Shown here: one piece after another, positions 24,226 through 32,029 of the stretch
Position numbering within the stretch: position 1 is the stretch's first letter
Layout: every line of letters starts with the position of its first letter
From: JAAYSA01 sp035367155
GTDB lineage: Bacteria; Bacillota_I; Bacilli_A; RFN20; CAG-826
Length of the DNA: 52,082 nucleotides
Reading direction: 5' to 3'
Assembly: GCA_035367155.1 (NCBI GenBank)
Contig: DAOSJI010000007.1
Location: forward strand, 1 to 52,082
Notes under the pieces: model-generated
Seen by the model: the letters and a program-made list of their open reading frames with translations, nothing else
Database searches by the model: none
Told to the model about the DNA's origin: nothing
Made by a program: the position numbers and the translations under genes

Positions 24226-25249
24226 TTTTTACGATTTTACCTTCGACCAACTTGAAGAGTTTATGCCTCTGATTGGCGAAAAAAAGTATCGTGCTCAACA
24301 ACTTTTCACATGGGTTTATAAAAAAAATGTTACTGATTTTTATAAAATGAGTGATATTTCAAAATCATCACAAGAAAAATTAGCGAATCTAATTAATTTT
24401 AAATTACCAACAATTGCTACAAAGTCATTAAGCGAAGATAAAACCTTAAAACTACTTGTTGAATTTGAAGATAAAAGTCACGTAGAAACAGTACTAATGC
24501 GTTATAGGTATGGAAATGTTGCTTGTGTTTCTAGTCAAGTTGGATGCAATATGAGCTGTAAATTTTGCGCTTCTGGTCTATTTAAAAAGAAACGTGATCT
24601 TACAAGTGGAGAAATGGTTGGCCAAGTTCTTTTGTTAAATGAACTTTTAGAAAAAGAAGGTGAACCGCCAATTAGTCATGTTGTTGTTATGGGAACAGGC
24701 GAACCATTTGATAATTTTACTAATGTAGTTAACTTTCTTAAAACAGTGAATCATCACCGTGCTCTTGAAATAGGAGCGCGCCATTTAACGGTATCAACAT
24801 GTGGAATTCCAAGTAAAATCAAAGAAATTGCTCATATTGGTTTACAAGCAAAACTTGCGATTAGTCTTCATGCTCCCACAAACTTAAAGCGCAATAACTT
24901 AATGCCGATTAATCGAGCATATCCCCTAGAAGAAGTAATGGAAGCAGTACGCTACTTTGAAAAGGAAACAAATAAAAGAACAACATTTGAATACATCCTA
25001 TTAAAAGATGTAAATGATTCGCTAGGTGATGCAGAAGATCTTGCTACTTTAATAGAAGGTACGCTAGCTTTTGTTAATCTTATTCCTTATAACGAGGTTG
25101 AAGAACTAGGCTTTAAAAGATCTCCAGATGACCGGATCAAAGCCTTTAAAGATTATCTATTTAAAAGAGGCATCTACACGAATACAAGAAAGGAATTTGG
25201 CTTAGATATTGACGCAGCATGCGGTCAACTTCGAGCCAAAAAGAAATAA
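24218..25249 (+). CDS. rlmN: 23S rRNA/tRNA adenine-C2 methyltransferase RlmN
   Basis: 343 residues, normal. The radical-SAM cluster motif is C-x3-C-x2-C in GCNMSCKFCASG (about 110-121). The SAM-binding GTGEPF follows, with catalytic-cysteine segments STCGIP and, near the C-terminus, AACGQLR. It methylates C2 of A2503 in 23S rRNA and of A37 in some tRNAs. It overlaps the rsmB-like gene by 8 nt (ATG within the end of that gene), as expected for tight coupling in this operon. Confidence 0.95.
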   Translation: MRNFYDFTFDQLEEFMPLIGEKKYRAQQLFTWVYKKNVTDFYKMSDISKSSQEKLANLINFKLPTIATKSLSEDKTLKLLVEFEDKSHVETVLMRYRYGNVACVSSQVGCNMSCKFCASGLFKKKRDLTSGEMVGQVLLLNELLEKEGEPPISHVVVMGTGEPFDNFTNVVNFLKTVNHHRALEIGARHLTVSTCGIPSKIKEIAHIGLQAKLAISLHAPTNLKRNNLMPINRAYPLEEVMEAVRYFEKETNKRTTFEYILLKDVNDSLGDAEDLATLIEGTLAFVNLIPYNEVEELGFKRSPDDRIKAFKDYLFKRGIYTNTRKEFGLDIDAACGQLRAKKK

Positions 25250-25251
25250 AT

Positions 25252-26001
25252 ATGAATCGATTTGAAGGAACATTTTGTGCTCGTAGTGACCGCGGACTTG
25301 TCCGCCCTCACAACGAAGACTGTGCCAAAATTACTCTAAATGCAGCAGGTGATGTTCTTTTAGTTGTCGCCGATGGAATCGGTGGCTACAAAAGAGGTGA
25401 AATTGCTAGCAAAATTGCCGTTGATACACTATGCGACACCTTTAGTAAAATAGAAAAATTTCGTAGCATTAACAGTGCAAAAAGTTTTTTAACCAAACAA
25501 ATACGCCACGCAAATAAGATTATATTTGGCGAATCTCTTCAAACTGAAGGTGAAGAAAAAATGGGCACAACTTTAGTAGCAGCGCTTATTCGTTGTAACA
25601 AAATGGTCATTTGTAATATTGGCGATTCTCGAGCATTAATGCTTAAGGATGATGAATTAATTCAATTAACACAAGATCATACATATGTCGAATATTTAGT
25701 TAGAACCGAACAAATAAGCAAAGAAGAAGCTTTAAAACATCCACTTCGTCATGTAATCATTAACGCACTTGGTAACACACCGAGTGTAAATTTAGATATA
25801 AAAATCCATAACTATAACGGAGAAACTATCCTTCTTTGTAGTGATGGGCTCTATCACCTTGTCAATAATAAAGAAATTCAAGCAATTTTAGCGACAACTG
25901 ATAATGTAGAACAAAAAACTGAAATGCTTATCGCCTTAGCCAACAATAAAGGCGGAACAGACAATATCGCCGTCGCCCTTTGGGAGAGTGACGATGATTA
26001 A
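25252..26001 (+). CDS. prpC: PP2C-type Ser/Thr protein phosphatase (PrpC/Stp)
   Basis: 249 residues, the normal size of PrpC. PPM motifs in order: SDRGLVRPHNEDC (about 10-22), VVADGIGGYKRGE (metal-binding Asp-Gly, about 42-54), MGTTLVAALI, NIGDSRAL, and GGTDNIAVALW near the end. It reverses phosphorylation by the adjacent kinase. Start ATG 25252 is 2 nt after the rlmN stop, giving the typical MNRFEGTF start; the longer in-frame start at 25219 would lie inside rlmN. It overlaps the kinase gene by 8 nt. Confidence 0.94.
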   Translation: MNRFEGTFCARSDRGLVRPHNEDCAKITLNAAGDVLLVVADGIGGYKRGEIASKIAVDTLCDTFSKIEKFRSINSAKSFLTKQIRHANKIIFGESLQTEGEEKMGTTLVAALIRCNKMVICNIGDSRALMLKDDELIQLTQDHTYVEYLVRTEQISKEEALKHPLRHVIINALGNTPSVNLDIKIHNYNGETILLCSDGLYHLVNNKEIQAILATTDNVEQKTEMLIALANNKGGTDNIAVALWESDDD

Positions 26002-26884
26002 AATAGGCACAATAATAGATAAACGTTATCGAATAGAAGATCTTCTAGGTGAAGGTGGAATGGGTATTGTTTACCAAGCTTTTGATATTTATACCAAAAA
26101 AATGGTTGCTATTAAGTTTTTAAAACCCGAAACTGCTAAAGATCCTCATAATGTCGAGCGTTTTGAAATTGAAGCTAGAGCTAGTGCTACGCTATCTCAT
26201 CCTAATATTGTAGCAGTTCTTAATGTTGGAAATTATGAAGGTTTGCCTTTTATGATTAACGAGTTAATCAAGGGCAAAACGCTCGACAGCGAACTTGAAA
26301 CAAGAACTAAATTCACTTATCTTGAGGCAATTGATATTATGGATCAACTTTGTCAGGCAGTAATAGCAACCCATGAAGCAGGCGTTATCCACCGTGATAT
26401 TAAGCCAAGTAATATTTATATTCTTCCTGATGGAACAATTAAACTTGGTGATTTTGGTATTGCAACAATGACTACGATTACACCAAAAAAAGTTGATTCT
26501 ACTGAAATTGTTGGAAGTGCCCAATATTTAGCCCCAGAAATTTGCAAAGGCGAAGAAGCAACAATAAGAAGTGACGTTTATGCTCTTACAATCACACTAT
26601 TTCAACTTATTACTGGTCGCGTACCTTTTGATGGTCAATCGAATATAGATATAGCAATAAAGCAAATCAATGAACCTTTTCCAAGTCCTAAAAAATATTT
26701 ATCTTCAATTCCGCGCAAACTAGAAAAGCTCATTTTAAAGGGAGCTAAGAAAAATCCTAAAAAACGTTTTAAAAATGTTAAAGAAATGCATGAACAAATT
26801 GTATATTTAAAAGAAAATCCAAAATATTTAAAACCACATTATTCAATTTGGGTGCGCTGGTTTGGTTTTGCAACGGAGGATTAA
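25994..26884 (+). CDS. prkC: Hanks-type Ser/Thr protein kinase, kinase domain only
   Basis: 296 residues. The kinase domain is complete: glycine loop LLGEGGMGIVYQAF (about 17-30), VAIKFLKPE with the ATP-binding lysine, catalytic HRDIKPSN near 134, and DFGIA near 152. The protein stops soon after the domain, at FGFATED; there is no membrane span and no PASTA repeat, whereas PrkC of B. subtilis (about 648 residues) has both and senses muropeptides. Gene order (prpC before, rsgA after) still marks it as the prkC locus. Start ATG 25994 with GGGAGAG upstream. Confidence 0.92.
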   Translation: MIKIGTIIDKRYRIEDLLGEGGMGIVYQAFDIYTKKMVAIKFLKPETAKDPHNVERFEIEARASATLSHPNIVAVLNVGNYEGLPFMINELIKGKTLDSELETRTKFTYLEAIDIMDQLCQAVIATHEAGVIHRDIKPSNIYILPDGTIKLGDFGIATMTTITPKKVDSTEIVGSAQYLAPEICKGEEATIRSDVYALTITLFQLITGRVPFDGQSNIDIAIKQINEPFPSPKKYLSSIPRKLEKLILKGAKKNPKKRFKNVKEMHEQIVYLKENPKYLKPHYSIWVRWFGFATED

Positions 26885-27753
26885 TGAAGGGTTTAGTAAT
26901 TGCTAAAACAAGAAGACACTATGTAATTGAAGCAAATAATGAAACGTTTACTTCTGTTATTAAAGGTACACTTCATCTTCATAATCTAAATATTGTTGTA
27001 GGAGATAAAGTCTTACTTGATAAAGATAGTAAACAAATTATTAGTTTAGAAGAAAGAAAAAACTTTCTACTTAGACCTCCAGTAGCAAACATAGATCAAG
27101 TTCTTATTGTAATGAGCGTTGATAAACCACCTTTTTCACTTTTTCTAGTTGAAAAGTTTCTTACCTATTGTTATTTTGCAGAAGTTAAGCCACTTGTTGT
27201 TATTACAAAAGCGGATAAAATTGACCTAAAAGAAGAAGAAAAAATAAAAGAAATAATGAGCCATTTAGATGGCTATGCCTGTGAATATTTTATTACTTCA
27301 ATTAAATCTGGTGTTGGTCTTAATGAATTAAAGGCTGCTTTTTCTAATAAAGTAAGTGCTTTGATGGGCCAAACTGGGGTAGGAAAATCAAGTCTAATTA
27401 ACGCCCTATTTCCAAAATTTGAACGTGAAATAGGCGACATATCTGAAAAATTAGGTCGCGGAAGACATACAACTAGAGAAGTAATTCTTCTTAAAATTGA
27501 AAACGGCTATCTTGCAGATACGCCAGGCTTTTCTAGTTTTGAATTACCAATGGATAAAGAGGCAATTGCCCAAAACTATCCTTTAATAAAACGTTACTTA
27601 GGGAAATGTTATTTTAATAACTGTCTCCATCTTAGCGAAAAGGGCTGCGCAGTTAAAAAAGCCTTAGATGATGGTGAGATTCCACCAATGATTTATCAAA
27701 ACTATGTTAAACTAATAGAAGAAACTAATAAAGAAGGAGGCCTAGATGCGTAG
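26884..27753 (+). CDS. rsgA: Ribosome small-subunit GTPase RsgA
   Basis: 289 residues, circularly permuted GTPase. The OB-fold domain comes first (to about 65), then motif G4 TKAD near 109, G1 GQTGVGKSSLIN near 163-174, RGRHTTRE (switch region), and G3 DTPGFSSF. The zinc finger C-x4-C-x-H-x5-C (CYFNNCLHLSEKGC) lies near 240-253. It checks 30S maturation at the decoding centre. Its ATG overlaps the kinase stop (TAATG), with CGGAGG upstream; the longer in-frame start at 26848 is inside prkC. Confidence 0.95.
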   Translation: MKGLVIAKTRRHYVIEANNETFTSVIKGTLHLHNLNIVVGDKVLLDKDSKQIISLEERKNFLLRPPVANIDQVLIVMSVDKPPFSLFLVEKFLTYCYFAEVKPLVVITKADKIDLKEEEKIKEIMSHLDGYACEYFITSIKSGVGLNELKAAFSNKVSALMGQTGVGKSSLINALFPKFEREIGDISEKLGRGRHTTREVILLKIENGYLADTPGFSSFELPMDKEAIAQNYPLIKRYLGKCYFNNCLHLSEKGCAVKKALDDGEIPPMIYQNYVKLIEETNKEGGLDA

Positions 27754-28408
27754 AGTTCATGTTGCTCCCTCGATTTTAAGTGCTGACTTTCGGTTCTTAA
27801 ATCATGAAATTGAAAAAGTTTATGAAGCTGGTGCTACCTATCTTCATTTTGATGTGATGGATGGTCATTTTGTACCTAATATTTCTTTTGGACTTCCTGT
27901 TTTAGAATCATTAAAAGGTCACTATAACATGATTTATGATGTTCATATTATGATTAGTGACCCATTAACTTATGGGCCAAAATTTGTTAAAGCTGGTGCT
28001 GATATTGTTACTTTTCACTACGAAGCTCTCTCTAATGATAAAGAAAGAAATAAAGTAATTCGTGCGATTAGAAAAGCTGGTGGAAAAGTTGGGATGAGTA
28101 TTAAACCTAAAACAAGAGTAGAAGTTATTTTTCCCTTTTTAAAAATGCTTGACCTAGTTTTAGTAATGTCAGTTGAACCAGGGTTCGGCGGACAAAAATT
28201 TATCCCTGCTAGTTTAGATAAAATTGAAAAACTCCGTAAATACATTGACCGTTATAAACTTGATACTTTAATTGAAGTTGATGGCGGCATCAATGATAAA
28301 ACTGGCAAGTTATGCAAAGAAAAAGGTGTTGATATTCTTGTAGCAGGCTCCTATTTATTTGGTAGTTTAAAAATAAAGGATCGTGTCGAGGGTTTGATGA
28401 ATGATTAA
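27746..28408 (+). CDS. rpe: Ribulose-phosphate 3-epimerase
   Basis: 220 residues, TIM barrel of normal length. APSILSADF at 5-13 is the start signature, with metal-binding residues in FDVMDGHFVPN (about 35-45), DVHIM, VMSVEPGFGGQKF (about 136-148) and VDGGIN (about 175). It interconverts ribulose-5-phosphate and xylulose-5-phosphate in the pentose phosphate pathway. Ribosome site AAGGAGG; overlaps rsgA by 8 nt, as in the conserved Bacillus order. Confidence 0.96.
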   Translation: MRRVHVAPSILSADFRFLNHEIEKVYEAGATYLHFDVMDGHFVPNISFGLPVLESLKGHYNMIYDVHIMISDPLTYGPKFVKAGADIVTFHYEALSNDKERNKVIRAIRKAGGKVGMSIKPKTRVEVIFPFLKMLDLVLVMSVEPGFGGQKFIPASLDKIEKLRKYIDRYKLDTLIEVDGGINDKTGKLCKEKGVDILVAGSYLFGSLKIKDRVEGLMND

Positions 28409-29075
28409 TGTTCTAGCTAATAACATGGTTTATAGTTCACTTGGCTTTGGGATGGCAGTTGTCTTTTTCCTTTTAACAGTTGTTTTTTCACTTTCTAATT
28501 ATCGAAGAAAACAAGGGAGAAACTATTCGTTTTTAAATGAATTTCCTTATGAGTTAAGCCAAGGAATTGAACAACGATTTGTTATATATTTATATTTTTC
28601 ACAAATGATGCAGGCCTTAGGTTTTGTTCTTTTTGGCTTTTATGCCTTTGTTGATTTAGCTCACTATTTTGGTATTGTTCTTATCGTTTCTTGGACAATT
28701 ACTGCCCTTCTTGGCGCAAGTATTTTCTTTGTCAAACTTCGTTCAATGAAAGGACATATTGCGATTGTTTCTTGTTTAATCGCTTTTACGCTAGTTAATG
28801 CTGTTTTCTTAGGCATTTATATTTATAAAACAATCTATTTAGATGCTCCGCTTATTTTACCGATTATATGCTGGGTTTTAGCAGCAATTGTTGCCTTTTT
28901 AGCTATTAATCCTGCCTTAAAAAGATGGCCATTTATGGATAAGATTGAACAACAAGACGGAACAATTATTATATTAAGACCAAAGTTTTTTGTTCTTGCT
29001 TATACGGAGTGGGCCATTATCTTTATTAATATGCTTTTATTATTGGTTGGATTTATAGCACATTTCTTTATCTAA
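28401..29075 (+). CDS. Six-span integral membrane protein, unknown function
   Basis: 224 residues with about six hydrophobic spans (roughly 12-32, 62-82, 86-110, 119-142, 148-168, 198-222). A short basic loop (NYRRKQGRNYSFLNEFP) follows the first span. I recognise no family. It overlaps rpe by 8 nt, so it is co-translated with that operon and is its last gene before a bidirectional terminator. In B. subtilis the gene after rpe is thiN; this protein is unrelated to it. Confidence 0.7.
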   Translation: MINVLANNMVYSSLGFGMAVVFFLLTVVFSLSNYRRKQGRNYSFLNEFPYELSQGIEQRFVIYLYFSQMMQALGFVLFGFYAFVDLAHYFGIVLIVSWTITALLGASIFFVKLRSMKGHIAIVSCLIAFTLVNAVFLGIYIYKTIYLDAPLILPIICWVLAAIVAFLAINPALKRWPFMDKIEQQDGTIIILRPKFFVLAYTEWAIIFINMLLLLVGFIAHFFI

Positions 29076-29088
29076 AATAAAAAAAATA

Positions 29089-29111
29089 AAATCCGCGATT
29101 TCCGCGGATTT
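29089..29111. terminator. Bidirectional terminator, rpe operon and rpmB
   Basis: AAATCCGCG, loop ATTTC, CGCGGATTT, with T runs on the plus side and A runs on the other. It separates the convergent membrane-protein gene and rpmB. Confidence 0.85.
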
Positions 29112-29115
29112 TTTC

Positions 29116-29310
29116 TTATTTGTTTTTGGCAGTGCGGTTAAGAGTGCGATATGCACGAGCAGACATCCGTACGGTACGGACTTCGCCGTCAACTTCGACT
29201 TGGAACTTTTGTAAGTTTACTCCCCAACGACGACGTGTCGCACGAAGGGAGTGACTGCGTCTATTACCGCTTTTTGGACCTTTGCCAGAAACAGGACAAA
29301 TTCGAGCCAT
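29116..29310 (-). CDS. rpmB: Ribosomal protein bL28
   Basis: 64 residues, normal. It opens MARICPVSGKGPKSGN and has SHSLRATRRRW near 19-29 and the C-terminal RMSARAYRTLNR. It is a 50S subunit protein. Ribosome site TGAGGTGA. It faces the rpe operon as in B. subtilis. The upstream promoter is clear (29350-29378). Confidence 0.97.
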   Translation of the reverse strand: MARICPVSGKGPKSGNRRSHSLRATRRRWGVNLQKFQVEVDGEVRTVRMSARAYRTLNRTAKNK

Positions 29311-29349
29311 CTATCTTCACCTCACTTCAAATTTGCTTTTCGCTTCGTA

Positions 29350-29378
29350 ATACTATCATAAGATAGAACTTAGTGCAA
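29350..29378 (-). promoter_or_regulatory. Promoter of rpmB
   Basis: Minus strand: TTGCAC (29378-29373), 17-bp spacer, TAGTAT (29355-29350). Leader of about 35 nt. Confidence 0.6.
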
Positions 29379-29386
29379 CTAAAAGA

Positions 29387-29830
29387 TTACATTTTTGTAT
29401 TTGGGAAGCGAATTTGATAATCTTGTTGACTAATTAGGTTTTTACATCGTTTTAAGGTTAATTCAAGGAGCTCACCATTTTTATCTAGCGTTAAATAGCG
29501 CGCATGACCTTTATCAGTATAAAAAAGAAGTGTCTTTTTCTTTCTTGACCAAGCTTCATCAATATAGAGAATTGAATTAAAATCATAAATAAGACGCTTT
29601 CTTCCTTTAAAGTGCACGATGCGCGTTTTATCTACTTCATAGTAATTAAATTTTAAAGCATAAAAAAGAGAACCAGCACTGACTAAAACCCAAACTCCAA
29701 GAATAATATAATGAGGAACTCGAGGCGGCCAAAGAGGGAAGCCAGGTAGAAAATAAAATACAACTAGTGCAATAAGAAAAAAGATACTATAAATTTTGAT
29801 AATTTTTCCTTTTGCAGGTTTTATAATCAT
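29387..29830 (-). CDS. Two-span membrane protein with a PH-like C-terminal part, unknown function
   Basis: 147 residues. Two hydrophobic spans (about 13-33 and 42-60) are followed by a soluble stretch rich in short strands (NYYEVDKTRIVHFKGRKR; then KTLLFYTDKGHARYL) that looks like a small PH-type domain of bacterial membrane proteins. No family was identified with confidence. Ribosome site GTGAGG before ATG 29830. It is divergent from the Jet/Mks operon, 127 nt apart. Confidence 0.65.
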   Translation of the reverse strand: MIIKPAKGKIIKIYSIFFLIALVVFYFLPGFPLWPPRVPHYIILGVWVLVSAGSLFYALKFNYYEVDKTRIVHFKGRKRLIYDFNSILYIDEAWSRKKKTLLFYTDKGHARYLTLDKNGELLELTLKRCKNLISQQDYQIRFPNTKM

Positions 29831-29913
29831 TATTACCTCACTTTCTTAAATCTAACACAAAAATGTAGCAAAAAAACAGTAAAAAACTTGAATTTTCACT
29901 ATAAATCAAATTG

Positions 29914-29933
29914 TTTATATGATAATATAAACA
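29914..29933 (+). promoter_or_regulatory. Palindrome on the promoter of the JetABC/MksFEB operon
   Basis: GTTTATAT-GATA-ATATAAAC, 8-bp perfect arms, 4-nt centre, with overlapping -10-like TATGAT/GATAAT. It ends 24 nt before the first ATG (29958), whose ribosome site is weak (GGA). It may be an operator for the condensin-like operon. Confidence 0.45.
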
Positions 29934-29957
29934 TAGAAAACTTAGTTTGGACCTTAT

Positions 29958-31379
29958 ATGAGTTTATTTACAGTTATACCAGAGAATTTCTTTTCAATAC
30001 TAGCAAGCAAAAACCGTGAAGTTTATTCTGAGGCGTTGCTTGTTTTATTTGATGCCCTTCAAAGTGATGAAATGGCAATTAAAAAAGCTGACTATGTTAG
30101 AACACTAAGAGAAAAATATCGTGATCTAATTATGCATCTAGATTTTGAAAGTGAAGGTGAAGAAGAAACAAGTTTAATTACTTCTGAAACTCTTCCTACT
30201 AAAGCTGCCTTTGTTGTTCGTCGTCTTGAAGAATGTGGCTGGATTGATATTGAAATCGACCCTGATACTTTAGAAGAATATATCGCTCTTCCAAGTTATT
30301 CGATTTCTTTTTTAACTTTACTTAATGAATTAGTTCGTGATGATGAAAGTGAATATGTTTCACTTGTTCACTCAACCTATACAGAACTAAAAATGGAAGA
30401 CGAAGTTCGTGATGAATTTATGTATACATCACTCCTTCGTGCTTTTGAAAATACGAAAAAGCTTCGAACAGAATTAGTTACATTAGGTCATAGTATTCGT
30501 ATTTTTCAAAATCGTCTCGGACGAATATTTTCAACAAACAAGATTTTAAGTGATTATTTTGATATTTATAAAACAAGAATAAGCGATAAATATTATCATC
30601 CACTTAAAACATTTGATAGTGTTGCTAAATTTAAGCGACCAATTATACAAATTCTTCAAGGTTGGCTCTATGATGAGGATGCTCGTGAGCAACTAGTTAA
30701 TCAATCGCTACTTTGGAGTAGAAAAAAAGATGCAAAACATGCTGAACAAGATATTATTTATCAAATTAACTATATTTGTGACATGTTTGAAACTCTTTCA
30801 AGTATGATTGCTTCAATTGATGAAAAACATCAAGATTATACAAAAGCAACTGCTAGTAAGATTCTTTACTTAAATCATGCTGATAAAACAATTAAAGGTC
30901 ATCTTGACAATATCTTTAAAATTTATGCTGAATATATCATTACTGATAAATCAATTCGGCCAATTTTAAATGCAATGCAAGATTCAGTTGTGATGTCAAC
31001 GCAAGGTTATGTTACGCCTGATTCGGTTACTCTACCAATTGTGCGGCGTTACCGCGAAGCAGGAGAGCCTCTTAGAATCGTTGATTTTGATGCTGCTAGC
31101 GAAATGCTTATGCAAGGTTTCTTAGATGAAACGCGTAATATCTTTAATGATGCTCGTGTGTGGGATTTTATGGAAATGTCTTTTGGGGATGATAGCGAAA
31201 TAAACGTTAAAGAAATTCCTCTTCCAGATTACGATGCTTTTATTTTATTAATCTTAGCCACCTTAAAAACAAATGATGAACAATGTTTTTATACGGTTGA
31301 AAAATTAGATGGACAAGTACATTCTTATGGATTTAGCTTGCCAAACTTACTTTTTAAACGAAAGGAACTTGAAGCCTAA
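29958..31379 (+). CDS. JetA/MksF-type kleisin subunit of a Wadjet/Mks condensin
   Basis: 473 residues. The start (M-S-L-F-T-V-I-P-E-N-F-F, then SKNREVYSEALLVL) matches the usual JetA opening. The rest is helical with many charged residues, in keeping with a kleisin that bridges the SMC heads. Known role of the family: with JetB and JetC it forms an SMC-like DNA loop-extruding complex; with JetD it cleaves plasmids. Here it is followed directly by JetB- and JetC-like genes (the JetB ATG is the next base after the stop) but no JetD. The start has a weak ribosome site and lies 24 nt after a promoter palindrome. Confidence 0.83.
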   Translation: MSLFTVIPENFFSILASKNREVYSEALLVLFDALQSDEMAIKKADYVRTLREKYRDLIMHLDFESEGEEETSLITSETLPTKAAFVVRRLEECGWIDIEIDPDTLEEYIALPSYSISFLTLLNELVRDDESEYVSLVHSTYTELKMEDEVRDEFMYTSLLRAFENTKKLRTELVTLGHSIRIFQNRLGRIFSTNKILSDYFDIYKTRISDKYYHPLKTFDSVAKFKRPIIQILQGWLYDEDAREQLVNQSLLWSRKKDAKHAEQDIIYQINYICDMFETLSSMIASIDEKHQDYTKATASKILYLNHADKTIKGHLDNIFKIYAEYIITDKSIRPILNAMQDSVVMSTQGYVTPDSVTLPIVRRYREAGEPLRIVDFDAASEMLMQGFLDETRNIFNDARVWDFMEMSFGDDSEINVKEIPLPDYDAFILLILATLKTNDEQCFYTVEKLDGQVHSYGFSLPNLLFKRKELEA

Positions 31380-32029
31380 TGGGAACTGAACAAATTTTAC
31401 AATTATCGCGGCAAGATCAAGATGAATTTGCCCGCGTTGTTAACAACTTACTTTTGTCATCTTTTTGTGTACGGGATTATTATGATCGCCGGGAAAAGAC
31501 GATAAAAATTAATCCTGATTTTCGTTTTATTGAACGACATTATGACTTAATTAATGACTATCTTTCTTTTAGTGGTTGGACAGTCGAAAAAGATCTTATC
31601 AGCGGTGTTTTTAATTTAATTAATGAATATGGTCAAAACCGTATTCGTTTTGACCGCGAAGTATCATTAATTCTTTTTGTCTTACGCCTAATTTATGAAA
31701 CAGAACGAACAGAATCTAATCAAAGTAGCGATAGTTTATATTTAACTACACCATTTGTATTAAAAGTAATGCATAATCGCGGTATTCAAATGCCAGGTAA
31801 AAGAGTTAATGGTCGCCTTATCGGACGCTCATTAAGAATACTTGCTCAACATAATGTTATTGATAAAGTAAGTGGTAGTTATGATGAAGGAAATGTTTCT
31901 TTCTATTTACTACCCTCGATTTTATATGCTGTTGATTCAGAAAAAATTGTTGCAATGAGTAATGCGCTAGAAGAATTAGCCGCACGCGACAAACTTACTA
32001 ACTCTATTAGTGAGGAGGATGAAGAATGA
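31379..32029 (+). CDS. JetB/MksE-type subunit (DUF4194-like)
   Basis: 216 residues, the normal size of the MukE-like winged-helix subunit. Recognisable segments are ARVVNNLLLSSFCVRDYY near the start and the second-domain GRLIGRSLRILAQHNVI near 145-160. It bridges the kleisin and the SMC dimer. The ATG is adjacent to the jetA stop, and its own TGA stop overlaps the next start (ATGA), so all three genes are translationally coupled. The TGA stop is further evidence for the standard code. Confidence 0.82.
   Translation: MGTEQILQLSRQDQDEFARVVNNLLLSSFCVRDYYDRREKTIKINPDFRFIERHYDLINDYLSFSGWTVEKDLISGVFNLINEYGQNRIRFDREVSLILFVLRLIYETERTESNQSSDSLYLTTPFVLKVMHNRGIQMPGKRVNGRLIGRSLRILAQHNVIDKVSGSYDEGNVSFYLLPSILYAVDSEKIVAMSNALEELAARDKLTNSISEEDEE

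Noticed and set aside
29958..32029. MukF/MukE of the proteobacterial MukBEF system
   Set aside because: The first protein opens like JetA and the host is a Gram-positive type; the JetABC/Mks family is the closer fit.
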